The notes under the pieces: generated by a model | What the model saw: only the letters and a program-made list of their open reading frames with translations | What the model was told of the DNA's origin: nothing | Database searches by the model: none | DNA from: Gammaproteobacteria bacterium | GTDB taxonomy: Bacteria > Pseudomonadota > Gammaproteobacteria > Burkholderiales > Rhodocyclaceae | Assembly (NCBI GenBank): GCA_018824085.1 | Contig: JAHJHI010000005.1 | Span: 1-64,000, forward strand | Direction of reading: 5' to 3' | DNA: 64,000 nt | Shown here: positions 46,380 to 55,029 of the stretch, in pieces | How the letters are laid out: each line of letters starts with the position of its first letter | How positions within the stretch are numbered: position 1 is the stretch's first letter | Made by a program: the position numbers and the translations under genes

Positions 46380-47074
46380 TGGCACGCGCGAGCCGGCTCA
46401 CGCGCGCCGAAGTCCAGACGATGTTCGAGCGGCTTCGCGCCGCCAATGCCGAGCCGAAAAGCGATCTGGAATACGGCTCGCCGTTCCAGTTGCTGGTGGC
46501 CGTGGTGCTGTCGGCACAGGCGACCGACAAGGGCGTGAACGTTGCCACGCGCAAGCTGTTTCCGGTGGCACCGACGCCGGAAGCCATCGTCAGCCTCGGC
46601 GTTGCCGGCGTCGAGGACCACATCAGGACGATAGGCCTGTTCCGCGCGAAGGCGAAAAACGTCGTCGCGCTGTCGCATCAGTTGCTGGAACGCCACGGCG
46701 GCGAAGTGCCGAACGACCGCGCGGCACTTGAAGCGTTGCCCGGCGTCGGGCGCAAGACGGCGAACGTCGTGCTGAACATCGTGTTCGGCGAACCGACGAT
46801 GGCGGTCGACACCCACATTTTCCGCATCAGCAACCGCATGGGCCTGGCGCCCGGCAAGGACGTGCTGGCAGTAGAACAGGCGCTGCTCAAGGTGGTGCCG
46901 GCTGAATTCATGCTGCATGCGCACCACTGGCTCATCCTGCACGGGCGCTACGTCTGCACCGCGCGCAAACCGCTGTGCGCGCAGTGCAGCCTCACCGACA
47001 TCTGCCGTTTCCGCGACAAGACGGTGGATACCGGAGACGCGGCCGGCACGCGCGCGCCGGCCGGTGCCGACTGA
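46379..47074 (+). CDS. nth: Endonuclease III
   Basis: The protein (231 aa) removes oxidised pyrimidines from DNA and cuts the abasic site. Seen: helix-hairpin-helix LPGVGRKTANVVLNIVFGEP with the catalytic Lys, the catalytic Asp in AVDTHIFRISNRMG and the 4Fe-4S loop C-x6-C-x2-C-x5-C in YVCTARKPLCAQCSLTDICRF. It starts inside the rsxE stop; nth next to the rsx genes is a well-known arrangement. A short polar tail follows the cluster. Confidence 0.97.
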   Translation: MARASRLTRAEVQTMFERLRAANAEPKSDLEYGSPFQLLVAVVLSAQATDKGVNVATRKLFPVAPTPEAIVSLGVAGVEDHIRTIGLFRAKAKNVVALSHQLLERHGGEVPNDRAALEALPGVGRKTANVVLNIVFGEPTMAVDTHIFRISNRMGLAPGKDVLAVEQALLKVVPAEFMLHAHHWLILHGRYVCTARKPLCAQCSLTDICRFRDKTVDTGDAAGTRAPAGAD

Positions 47075-47087
47075 AGCCCGGCGCGGC

Positions 47088-50000
47088 TCAGTCCGACAGG
47101 AAATTCTGCGTGAACACGTCGGCCGGCACCGGCTTGCTGCACAGATAGCCCTGCCAGGCATCGCACTCGCGCTCCTTCAGGAAGGCGAGCTGTTCCTGCG
47201 TCTCGACACCTTCGGCGACGACGCGCAGCTTCAGCGTGTGCGCCATCGCGATGATGGTGGCGGCGATCTCCATGTCATTGCGGTCCTGCGGGATGTCGCG
47301 CACGAAGCTCTGGTCGATCTTGAGCACGTCGATCGGGAAGCTCTTCAGGTAGGCCAGCGAGGAATAGCCGGTACCGAAGTCGTCGATCGACAGCGTGACG
47401 CCGTGCGACTTGAGCTCGCGCAGGCGCGCGCCGGTCTGTTCGTGATCGACCGCCAGCATGGTTTCCGTCAGCTCCAGTTCAAGCCGGCCGGGTGCGAGAC
47501 CGAATTCGGCGATCAGCGATGCCACGCGCTGCGGCAATTCCGGCTGCTGCAACTGCCGCGCCGACAGGTTCACGGCAATGGTGAGCGCGTGCCCGGCGTC
47601 CTGCCACGCGCGCGCCTGCGCGCAGGCGGTGCGCAGCACCCATTCGCCCAGCGGCACGATGAGTCCGGATTCCTCCGCGGCGGGGATGAAATCGGCCGGC
47701 GACACCAGGCCCACTTCCGGATCGCACCAGCGCACAAGAGCCTCGGCGCCGATGACCCTGCCGCTGGCCTGATCGATCTGCGGCTGGTAGTGCAGCATGA
47801 AGTCGCCGCGGTCGAGCGCGCCGCGCAGCCGCGTGTCGAGCTGCAGCCGGGCCTGCGCGGCGCGGCTCATCGATTCGGTATAGAAGCGGTACGCCCCGCG
47901 GCCGGCGTCCTTGGCCTGGTACATCGCGACGTCGGAGTGCTGGATCAGGTCGGTGACGGTGCTGCCGTCTTCCGGATAGACGGCGATGCCGATGCTCGCG
48001 CCGATGTAGATGTCGCGCCCCTGGACGAGGCGGAATGGCGCGTGCAGCAGGTCGATGAGCATCTGCGCGACGTCGGCCGCGTCCTCCGGCGCCTCAAGGT
48101 TCTCGATGAGCAGCACGAATTCGTCGCCACCGAGCCGTGCCAGCGTGTCGATTTCGCGCAGCCGCGCGCGCAGCCGCGTGGCGATCGCCGCCAGCAGCTC
48201 GTCCCCGGCCGGATGACCGAGGCTGTCATTGACGTTCTTGAAGCGGTCAAGGTCGATGAACAGCACGGCGATGCGGCGCTCGCTGCGCACGGCCTGCTCG
48301 ATCGCGTGCTGCACGCGTGACTGCAGCAGCAGGCGGTTCGGCAGATCGGTCAGCGGATCGTGATGGGCCAGATAGTCCAGCTGCTCTTCGGAGCGCTTGA
48401 GCTGGCTGATGTCGGTCATCACGGCCACGAACTGGCTGGGCGCTCCGGTCTCGTTGCGTACCGTGCTGATGGTGAGCCACTGCTGATAGATTTCGCCGTT
48501 CTTGCGCCGGTTCCACACCTCGCCCTGCCATTCGCCGTCCTGCTTGAGCGCTCGCCACAGATCCCGATAGAACAGCGCGTCGTGGCGTCCGGACTGCAGC
48601 ATGCGCGGCGTGTTGCCCAGCGCCTCCGGTTCGCTGTAGCCGCTGATTTCGGTAAACGCCCGATTGACGGCGGAAATGCGCCCGGACAGGTCGGTGATGA
48701 GCACGCCGTCGCGCGTACTTTCGAACACCGCCGCTGCCTGGCGCAGCGCCGCCGCCGCGCTGACCTTGTTCACCGCCAGTCCGGTGATGCGGCTGAAATC
48801 GCGGATCAGCGACAGGTGCGTCGCGTCGGGAAAGGTCGGAACGTCGTGATAGACGGCGAAGGTGCCGAGCACCTGCCCGTCCTCGTCCTTGAATGGCACC
48901 GACCAGCACGAACGGAAGCCCGCTCGGCGCGCGAGTTCGGTATACGGCGCCCAGTTGGGATGCGCCAGCACGTCCTCGACGACGACCTCCTGGCCGGACC
49001 ACGCCGCCGCCCCGCACGAGCCGGCTTCGGGTCCGGGGACCAGACCTTCGACGGCGTCGTTGTAGAAGGCCGGCAGCGACGGTGCAACACCGTTCGTGAG
49101 CCGCCCCGTGCCGTGATCCAGCAACTGGATGGAGACGCGCATCTGCGGCTCGATCGCCTGCAGCCGCAAGGCGATGGCGTGCAGGATGTCGACCAGCGGC
49201 GCGGCAGCCACGACCCTGTCCAGGACGTCGGCCCGGGCTTCGTTCATCAGGGCTGCACGCTTGTCGGCGGTGATGTCTGTCCATGATCCGACGACGTCGA
49301 TGACGCCGTCGCTCGCCTCGCCGATCTGACGCAGGTCGTCGCGTATCCAGATGTCGCGGCCGTCGCGGCAGCGGAACCGGTAGTCGCGGCTCAGGCTGCC
49401 GCGCTGACTCAACTCCGGGACGCGCGCCTCCGCGGCCTGGCGGTCATCGGGATGCAGGCTGTCCTGCCACCAGCCCGGCACGAAGGTTTCTTCCGGCGTG
49501 TAGCCGAGGATGCGGGTGACGTTGTCGCTGATCCACGTGGTGTGAGCCTTGCCGTTGTCGACGCGCAGGCTGTAGACGATGGTCGGGCTGGCGGCCAGCA
49601 GCTGCGTCATGCGCTGATTGGTATCACGCAGCCGCTGTTCCTCGCGCGCAAGTTCGGCGCGGCGGTGCACCTTCTCCAGCGTGGCGGGAATTTCGAACAG
49701 ATAGCCGTCATGGCGCACGAGGTAGTCATCCACGCCAAGGTGCAGCGCGCTCGATGCCAGTTCCTCGCTGTCCTGCGCGGCCACCATGACGACCGGCGTC
49801 TGCAGCAGGCGTTCCAGCCGTATGAGCTTCACCAGTTCGAGGCCCTCCGCGCCCCGCGTGCGCACGTCGATCAGCAATACGTCGAAGTCCGCCTCGTGCT
49901 GCGCGCTGTCCGGCAGCCGCTCGACGACATCATCAATGGAGGTGACGGCTTCCAGCCTGATGTGCGGCGCGTACTTGAGCAGGTGATGCTGCATCTGCTG

Positions 50001-50435
50001 CCGGTCAACGGCGTTCGATTCGACGCACAGCACGCGTATCGGACGGTCGCGCCGCGCCGACATCGAGCGGTGGCGCGCCAGGGCCGCGTGCAGCACGCGC
50101 GGCAGCCGGTCCAGGTACTGGCCACGCTTGATGAGGTAGTCGTCGGCGCCCGCCTTCAGCGCCGCGATCGCGGCCTCGCCGTCACCGGAGCCGGTCAGCA
50201 CGACGACGGCCAGCGGAAAGCCGTGTTCGCGCACGTGCGCGAGCAGTTCGAGCCCGGTGCCGTCGGGCAGCTTCAGGTCCGTCAGCAGAAGGTGGAAATC
50301 CGGATTCTTCAGCGCGGCGAGCGCTTGCGCTATCGACGCGACGACATCGATCTCGATGTCGCTGTCGCAGCGCGCCAGCGCGCGCGCAGTCAGCTCCGCG
50401 TCGAATTCCGAGTCTTCGGCGTACAGGACACGCAT
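47088..50435 (-). CDS. REC-REC-PAS-GAF-PAS-GGDEF-EAL cyclic-di-GMP protein
   Basis: The protein (1115 aa) is a cytoplasmic signalling protein with two receiver domains (about 1-120, phospho-Asp in LLLTDLKLPDG; about 135-255, LLIDVRTRG), a PAS (about 275-395), a GAF (about 405-565) and a second PAS (about 575-690). The GGDEF domain has intact RLGGDEFVLL near 768 with an I-site REID five residues before it. The EAL domain has GAEALVRW near 897 and DDFGTGYSSLAYLK near 1018. Both the cyclase and the phosphodiesterase motifs are complete, so net activity cannot be told. It overlaps the receiver gene upstream (TGATG) and is the last gene of the sensory operon. Confidence 0.93.
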   Translation of the reverse strand: MRVLYAEDSEFDAELTARALARCDSDIEIDVVASIAQALAALKNPDFHLLLTDLKLPDGTGLELLAHVREHGFPLAVVVLTGSGDGEAAIAALKAGADDYLIKRGQYLDRLPRVLHAALARHRSMSARRDRPIRVLCVESNAVDRQQMQHHLLKYAPHIRLEAVTSIDDVVERLPDSAQHEADFDVLLIDVRTRGAEGLELVKLIRLERLLQTPVVMVAAQDSEELASSALHLGVDDYLVRHDGYLFEIPATLEKVHRRAELAREEQRLRDTNQRMTQLLAASPTIVYSLRVDNGKAHTTWISDNVTRILGYTPEETFVPGWWQDSLHPDDRQAAEARVPELSQRGSLSRDYRFRCRDGRDIWIRDDLRQIGEASDGVIDVVGSWTDITADKRAALMNEARADVLDRVVAAAPLVDILHAIALRLQAIEPQMRVSIQLLDHGTGRLTNGVAPSLPAFYNDAVEGLVPGPEAGSCGAAAWSGQEVVVEDVLAHPNWAPYTELARRAGFRSCWSVPFKDEDGQVLGTFAVYHDVPTFPDATHLSLIRDFSRITGLAVNKVSAAAALRQAAAVFESTRDGVLITDLSGRISAVNRAFTEISGYSEPEALGNTPRMLQSGRHDALFYRDLWRALKQDGEWQGEVWNRRKNGEIYQQWLTISTVRNETGAPSQFVAVMTDISQLKRSEEQLDYLAHHDPLTDLPNRLLLQSRVQHAIEQAVRSERRIAVLFIDLDRFKNVNDSLGHPAGDELLAAIATRLRARLREIDTLARLGGDEFVLLIENLEAPEDAADVAQMLIDLLHAPFRLVQGRDIYIGASIGIAVYPEDGSTVTDLIQHSDVAMYQAKDAGRGAYRFYTESMSRAAQARLQLDTRLRGALDRGDFMLHYQPQIDQASGRVIGAEALVRWCDPEVGLVSPADFIPAAEESGLIVPLGEWVLRTACAQARAWQDAGHALTIAVNLSARQLQQPELPQRVASLIAEFGLAPGRLELELTETMLAVDHEQTGARLRELKSHGVTLSIDDFGTGYSSLAYLKSFPIDVLKIDQSFVRDIPQDRNDMEIAATIIAMAHTLKLRVVAEGVETQEQLAFLKERECDAWQGYLCSKPVPADVFTQNFLSD

Positions 50436-50878
50436 CACACGGGGTGCTGATTGAGTTCGCACCAGTAACGTTCGATCTGCCCCGCTGTTTCAACGAAGCG
50501 ATCGAAATCCACCGGCTTGACGATGAATGAATTCACGCCCAGCGAATAGGCGTCGAGCAGGTCGCGGTCCTCGGACGACGACGTCAGCACGACGACCGGA
50601 ATGCGGCGGTATTGCGGATGCGCCTTCAGGTGCCGCAGCACTTCGATGCCGTTGACGCGCGGCAGGTTGATGTCCAGCAGGATCAGTGCCGGAGGCGCTT
50701 CGCCCCGCTCCCAGCGCTGCACGCAATCGAGCGCCTCCTCACCGTCGCGGGCGATGCTGATCGGGTTGAGCAACTGGCTGCGCGCGAAGGCACGGCAGGT
50801 CAGATCGACATCGACCGGATTGTCCTCCACCAGCAGGATGGGCAAGGGTTCCGCAGGTTTTTGATGTGTGGAAATCAT
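50435..50878 (-). CDS. Single-domain response regulator (Rcp1-like)
   Basis: The protein (147 aa) is a stand-alone receiver with the acidic pocket ILLVEDNPVDVDL, phospho-Asp in ALILLDINLPRVNG near residue 69, Thr/Ser in VVVLTSSSED and the conserved Lys in FIVKPVDF. Such Rcp1-like receivers often sit next to phytochrome-type kinases. It overlaps the kinase gene by four bases and the GGDEF-EAL gene by one, and may relay phosphate from one to the other. Confidence 0.93.
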   Translation of the reverse strand: MISTHQKPAEPLPILLVEDNPVDVDLTCRAFARSQLLNPISIARDGEEALDCVQRWERGEAPPALILLDINLPRVNGIEVLRHLKAHPQYRRIPVVVLTSSSEDRDLLDAYSLGVNSFIVKPVDFDRFVETAGQIERYWCELNQHPV

Positions 50879-53800
50879 GCAGGAAACTCCAGGTAAAAGC
50901 AGGCTCCCTGCCCGGACGCGCTTTCCGCCCAGACCCGCCCGCCCATGCGTTGCATTGCCTTTCGCACCAGCGCCAGTCCGACGCCCGTACCCGAAAACTC
51001 CTCATTCCGATGCAGCCGCTGGAAGATCTCGAAGATGCGCTCATGATATTTCATGTCGAAACCGATGCCATTGTCCCGTATCGACACGACAATCTGTTGT
51101 CCGTCACCATGCGCCTCAAGCGTGATGACCGGCGGATTCGATTCACGGCTGAACTTGAGTGCGTTGTCCAGCAGATTGCGCAGCACCAGTTCCACCCCCT
51201 GGCGGTCCGCCTTCACCGTCACTGAAGGAAACGCGCCGACCAGCCGCGCGCCGGCGGCTGCGATCTCGTCGGCGCGGCGCGCGCACACGCCGGCCATCAC
51301 TTCGTCCAGATTGACCCGGCTGGCTTCGACCGAGCGCCGCTCCATGCGCGAATAGGCCAGCAGATCCTCGATCAGCGCATGCATCTGCGTTGCGCCGTTG
51401 CGGATGTTGGCCAGAAAGCGGTGCCCGGTCTCGTCCAGCACACTGCCGTAGTCTTCGATGAGGATGCGGCTGTAGCCGTCGATGCCGCGCAATGGCGCCT
51501 TCAGGTCGTGCGACACCGCGTAGGAGAAGGACTCGAGTTCCTTCATCGCCGACGACAGCGCCTCGGTGCGTTCGGCGACGCGTTGTTCGAGCTCGTTGTT
51601 CAGCGAACGCATGCTGTCCTGGGCAGCACGCAGCTCCGTGATGTCGCGCGCGATGCCGAGGACACCGATGATTTCGCCGGCGGCGTTGCGCACCGGCGTC
51701 TTGATCGACTGCAGCACCATCCTCACGCTGCCATCCGCTCGCAGCAACGGCTCTTCAACGACGACGCTGCGGTTCTCCCGCACCGCCTGCGCGTCGTGCT
51801 CGCGGTAAACATCGGCCTGTTCGCGGGGGAAGTAGTCGTAGTCCGTCTTGCCCATCATGTCCGCCTCGCGCGTACCGAGCGCCCGCTCGACCGAGCCGTT
51901 GCAGGACAGGAAACGACCGTCCGGCGACTTCAGCCACACCATGTCGGGCAGCGCGGCAAAAAGCGTTCGCAAGTGCGTGCGCTCCTCCTCGACCGTCCGC
52001 TCCGCCGTGCGCCGCGCCGTGACGTCGACCGCCATGAACACGAAGATCGGTCTCCCCTCGTCACCCGGAATGGAGAACACCGACGCTTCCACATAGCGAT
52101 GCTCGCCGTTGCGGTGGCGGATGCGGTACTCGACGGGCCCGCTGCCCCTGCCGCTGTTCGCCGTGTCGGCGATCAGGCCGGAAAACAGCGTCGGCGTCTC
52201 CGACGCCTGCATCAGCCGGTCGATGTCACGCCCGATCGCCTCATCCACGCTCCAGCCGTAGAGCTGCATGGACGCACGGTTCCAGTAGAGCACGCGCGCA
52301 TTGCGGTCACACCACTGCACGGCCACGTTGGGCGCCTGCTCCAGCGTCGCGCGCAGGCGCTCCTCGGACGCGCGCAACGCACGTTCGGCCTCCGCCACAT
52401 TCGTCACGTCGAGCACGGTGCCGGTGTATTTGAGCAGCCGGCCCGACGCATCGTGAACGGTCTGCATCGACGGCTGCAGATAGCGCATCGGGCCCCGCAC
52501 CGGGTCAGTGCGATAGATGCCGGACTCCGGCTCCAGCCGCGCCTCCGACATCCGGGCCATGAGGTCGCGGACACGGCTGCGGTCATCCGGATGGATGCAC
52601 CCGATATACGTTTTCGGATCGGGCACACTACCCGCAGGATCCAGTCCGAAAAACTCGAACATCTGCGCCGACCACCAGCCGCGGCCGAGCGCCGGATAGA
52701 ACTCCCAGCTGCCGAGCCGGCCGATGCGCTCGGCAGCCAGCAAGCGGTTGCGCTCCAGCTCCAGCGAGTGCTCCGCCTCATGCCGGGCCGTGATGTCCTG
52801 AATCACCACCAGATGAAAATCGGGCGCCTCGCCGACGGGCCACACCGGCGACACGCTGAGCATCGTCCAGACGACGCGCCCGTCCTTGTGAAGCACCCTC
52901 GTTTCCATCGAAAACTCGCGCACGTCACCGCGCCGCAGCGTCTCCAGCTGCCGCACGTGCGCGGCAACGTCGTCCGGGTGCAACAGCGTGACGAATTCAC
53001 GGCCGCGCATCTCGGCGTCGCTGTAACCGGTGATGCCGCCACATTTGCGGTTCGGTTCGACGATCACCCCGCGCAGCGTATCCACGCGGGCCACGCCGAC
53101 GCTGGCGTGATCGAACATCGCCCGGAAACGCACGTCGTTGGCGCGCAGCACGTCATGTTGCGCCTGCAGGCGGCGCGCCATGTCGTTGAAGGCCGCGCCG
53201 ATCTCGGCCAGTTCATCGTGCCCGCGCAGATTGACCCGGACACCCAGATTGCCCTCGCCGAGCGCGCGCACGGCGGCGGTCACCCGCGCCGCACGCCGGA
53301 ACCACGCGAGATGGAGAAAGAGTGACAGCGCGAGCGCCGACAGCAGGATCACGCCGGCGTTGCGCCACAGCACCGTGCGTTCGTCATGCAGGCGCTGCGC
53401 CAGCGGCAGCGTGAGATCGGACCGCACGAGCAGCATGCGCCCGGCCGACAGCGACATGACGCCTACCAGCGCTTCGCGCCGGCGGTCCACGGCAATGTTC
53501 AGCGAGCGTTCGAACGAGCGGTTCGCCTCCTCGAGCAGGTTGGCCGCCTGCGCATCGGACGCCACCACGTCGGACAGCCGCTGGTCGCTGTCGGCCCGTG
53601 ACAGTGCGCCGACGATGCGACCGCCTGGCCGTATCAGATAGGCGTGCGTGAGATGGGGATGCAGCGCGAGTTCGGCGACGATCCGGCGCAGCGACAGCAG
53701 ATTGCCCTGGTCTATCTGCTGATCGAGCGCATGCTGAACGGCTCCCAGATGTTCGGTCAGCGACAGCTTTTCCGTATCTTCGACCAGACGCCGATAGTCG

Positions 53801-53907
53801 CGGACCTGCAGGCTGTAGTCGGCTGACACCAGGATCAGCGCGCCGACCGTCAACAGCAGCGGCACCAGCGTGCGCGCCGGCAGTGCGAGCAGCACGCGCG
53901 TGCTCAT
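50875..53907 (-). CDS. Membrane multi-PAS sensor histidine kinase
   Basis: The protein (1010 aa) has two membrane segments (about 10-30 and 183-205) around a periplasmic sensor, a HAMP domain (about 205-255), then four PAS/PAC domains. It ends in HisKA with ESFSYAVSHDLKAPLRGIDG (His near 797) and an HATPase with NLLDNALKFS, DNGIGFD and GTGVGLALVRK. This arrangement is close to phytochrome/Cph1-type kinases but without the bilin GAF. Its first gene neighbour is a solute-binding lipoprotein that overlaps it by four bases, so the periplasmic sensor may interact with that protein. Confidence 0.93.
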   Translation of the reverse strand: MSTRVLLALPARTLVPLLLTVGALILVSADYSLQVRDYRRLVEDTEKLSLTEHLGAVQHALDQQIDQGNLLSLRRIVAELALHPHLTHAYLIRPGGRIVGALSRADSDQRLSDVVASDAQAANLLEEANRSFERSLNIAVDRRREALVGVMSLSAGRMLLVRSDLTLPLAQRLHDERTVLWRNAGVILLSALALSLFLHLAWFRRAARVTAAVRALGEGNLGVRVNLRGHDELAEIGAAFNDMARRLQAQHDVLRANDVRFRAMFDHASVGVARVDTLRGVIVEPNRKCGGITGYSDAEMRGREFVTLLHPDDVAAHVRQLETLRRGDVREFSMETRVLHKDGRVVWTMLSVSPVWPVGEAPDFHLVVIQDITARHEAEHSLELERNRLLAAERIGRLGSWEFYPALGRGWWSAQMFEFFGLDPAGSVPDPKTYIGCIHPDDRSRVRDLMARMSEARLEPESGIYRTDPVRGPMRYLQPSMQTVHDASGRLLKYTGTVLDVTNVAEAERALRASEERLRATLEQAPNVAVQWCDRNARVLYWNRASMQLYGWSVDEAIGRDIDRLMQASETPTLFSGLIADTANSGRGSGPVEYRIRHRNGEHRYVEASVFSIPGDEGRPIFVFMAVDVTARRTAERTVEEERTHLRTLFAALPDMVWLKSPDGRFLSCNGSVERALGTREADMMGKTDYDYFPREQADVYREHDAQAVRENRSVVVEEPLLRADGSVRMVLQSIKTPVRNAAGEIIGVLGIARDITELRAAQDSMRSLNNELEQRVAERTEALSSAMKELESFSYAVSHDLKAPLRGIDGYSRILIEDYGSVLDETGHRFLANIRNGATQMHALIEDLLAYSRMERRSVEASRVNLDEVMAGVCARRADEIAAAGARLVGAFPSVTVKADRQGVELVLRNLLDNALKFSRESNPPVITLEAHGDGQQIVVSIRDNGIGFDMKYHERIFEIFQRLHRNEEFSGTGVGLALVRKAMQRMGGRVWAESASGQGACFYLEFPA

Positions 53908-54947
53908 CGCAGATTCCCTTCCGCCAGCACGCGCTCGGCGACACTGGCGTCGAACAGCCGCGTCCAGTCCGCGCGCACGGTCATCCGGTCGTCGGCATCC
54001 AGCGCTTCCGCCAGTTCCGTCAGGCCGAGCGGCAGCGCCTGTGGCGTCTGCTTGAGCGTCTCGATGCTCTGTTCCAGCGTGAAATGACGCAGATTGCCCA
54101 ATGCGGCCAGATAGCCGTCCTCGCTCAGTCCGGCGCTGGCCGCCAGTTCGTGCGCCGCCTCGCCCGGCGCCGTCTCGAAGATGCGCCGCCCCTGTTCGAA
54201 TGCGCGCAACAGCGCGCTCGCCTGCTGCGGGCGGGCTTCAAGCACGTCCGAGCGTATCGCCAGCACGTCGATCACTTCGCCCGGCATGTCGGCGCTGCTG
54301 AGCAGTACCGGGAAGCCCTCCGACGCCAGCAGGGACCGTACCGGCTCGAACGTGATGACGGCATCTACCCGCCCCGCGCGCAGCGCGGCCGCGTGATCGA
54401 CGATGGACAGCATCACCTCGTGGACGGCACTGCGCGGCAGTCCGGCCCGGGCCAGCGTCCGCTGCAGCATGACGCGGGACAGCGCGCTGTCCTCCATGCC
54501 GATGCGCATGCCGGCCAGCCCGGCGACCGAACCGATGCCGGCGCGCGCCAGCACGGCATCCGCGCCCTTCGAGTGGCTGAGGATGCCGATGACCTTCAGG
54601 TCGAAACCGACAGTGCTCAGTTCAGCGACGTCGGCCAGCGTCAGGCCGGCGGCTTCGATGCGGCCATTGCGCATCTGCCGGATGCTCTCGCTCGTGGATT
54701 CGAGTTCCACGACGCGCAGCACGGCGGAGTCGGTCAGTCCGCGATCGCGGGCCAGTACCAGCGGGTCATAGCCGATCCACGGGTTCAGGCCGACGCGCAG
54801 CGGCGCCTGCGGCGGCTCGGCACACGCCGCGAGCAGCGCACAGCACAGCGCCAGCACGCCATGCATCGCATGGGCGAATGCCCGGCCCCGGCGCAGGCTC
54901 GGTCCTGCGTCGTGCCGAAGCCGGAAAAGCGTGCGAACCTTCTTCAT
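53904..54947 (-). CDS. Lipoprotein solute-binding protein, NMT1/THI5-like
   Basis: The protein (347 aa) has a lipoprotein signal (LALCCALLAACAEPP, Cys modified) and a NMT1/THI5-type periplasmic binding fold (VGLNPWIGYDPLVLARDRGL, ESTSESIRQMRNGRIEAAGL, VDAVITFEPVRSLL). Such proteins usually feed ABC importers of sulfonates, nitrate or thiamine precursors. No ABC permease or ATPase gene is here. It overlaps the sensor kinase gene instead, so a sensory role is more likely than transport. The ligand is unknown. The ATG at 54947 starts an ordinary lipoprotein leader. Confidence 0.85.
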   Translation of the reverse strand: MKKVRTLFRLRHDAGPSLRRGRAFAHAMHGVLALCCALLAACAEPPQAPLRVGLNPWIGYDPLVLARDRGLTDSAVLRVVELESTSESIRQMRNGRIEAAGLTLADVAELSTVGFDLKVIGILSHSKGADAVLARAGIGSVAGLAGMRIGMEDSALSRVMLQRTLARAGLPRSAVHEVMLSIVDHAAALRAGRVDAVITFEPVRSLLASEGFPVLLSSADMPGEVIDVLAIRSDVLEARPQQASALLRAFEQGRRIFETAPGEAAHELAASAGLSEDGYLAALGNLRHFTLEQSIETLKQTPQALPLGLTELAEALDADDRMTVRADWTRLFDASVAERVLAEGNLR

Positions 54948-55029
54948 GAAGAAGTACCGACCAGCGTTGATTCGACGGATAGCTTGACTCTGCAACGGCG
55001 CGCCCGTCATAAGCTTGAGTGCGCCTCGG

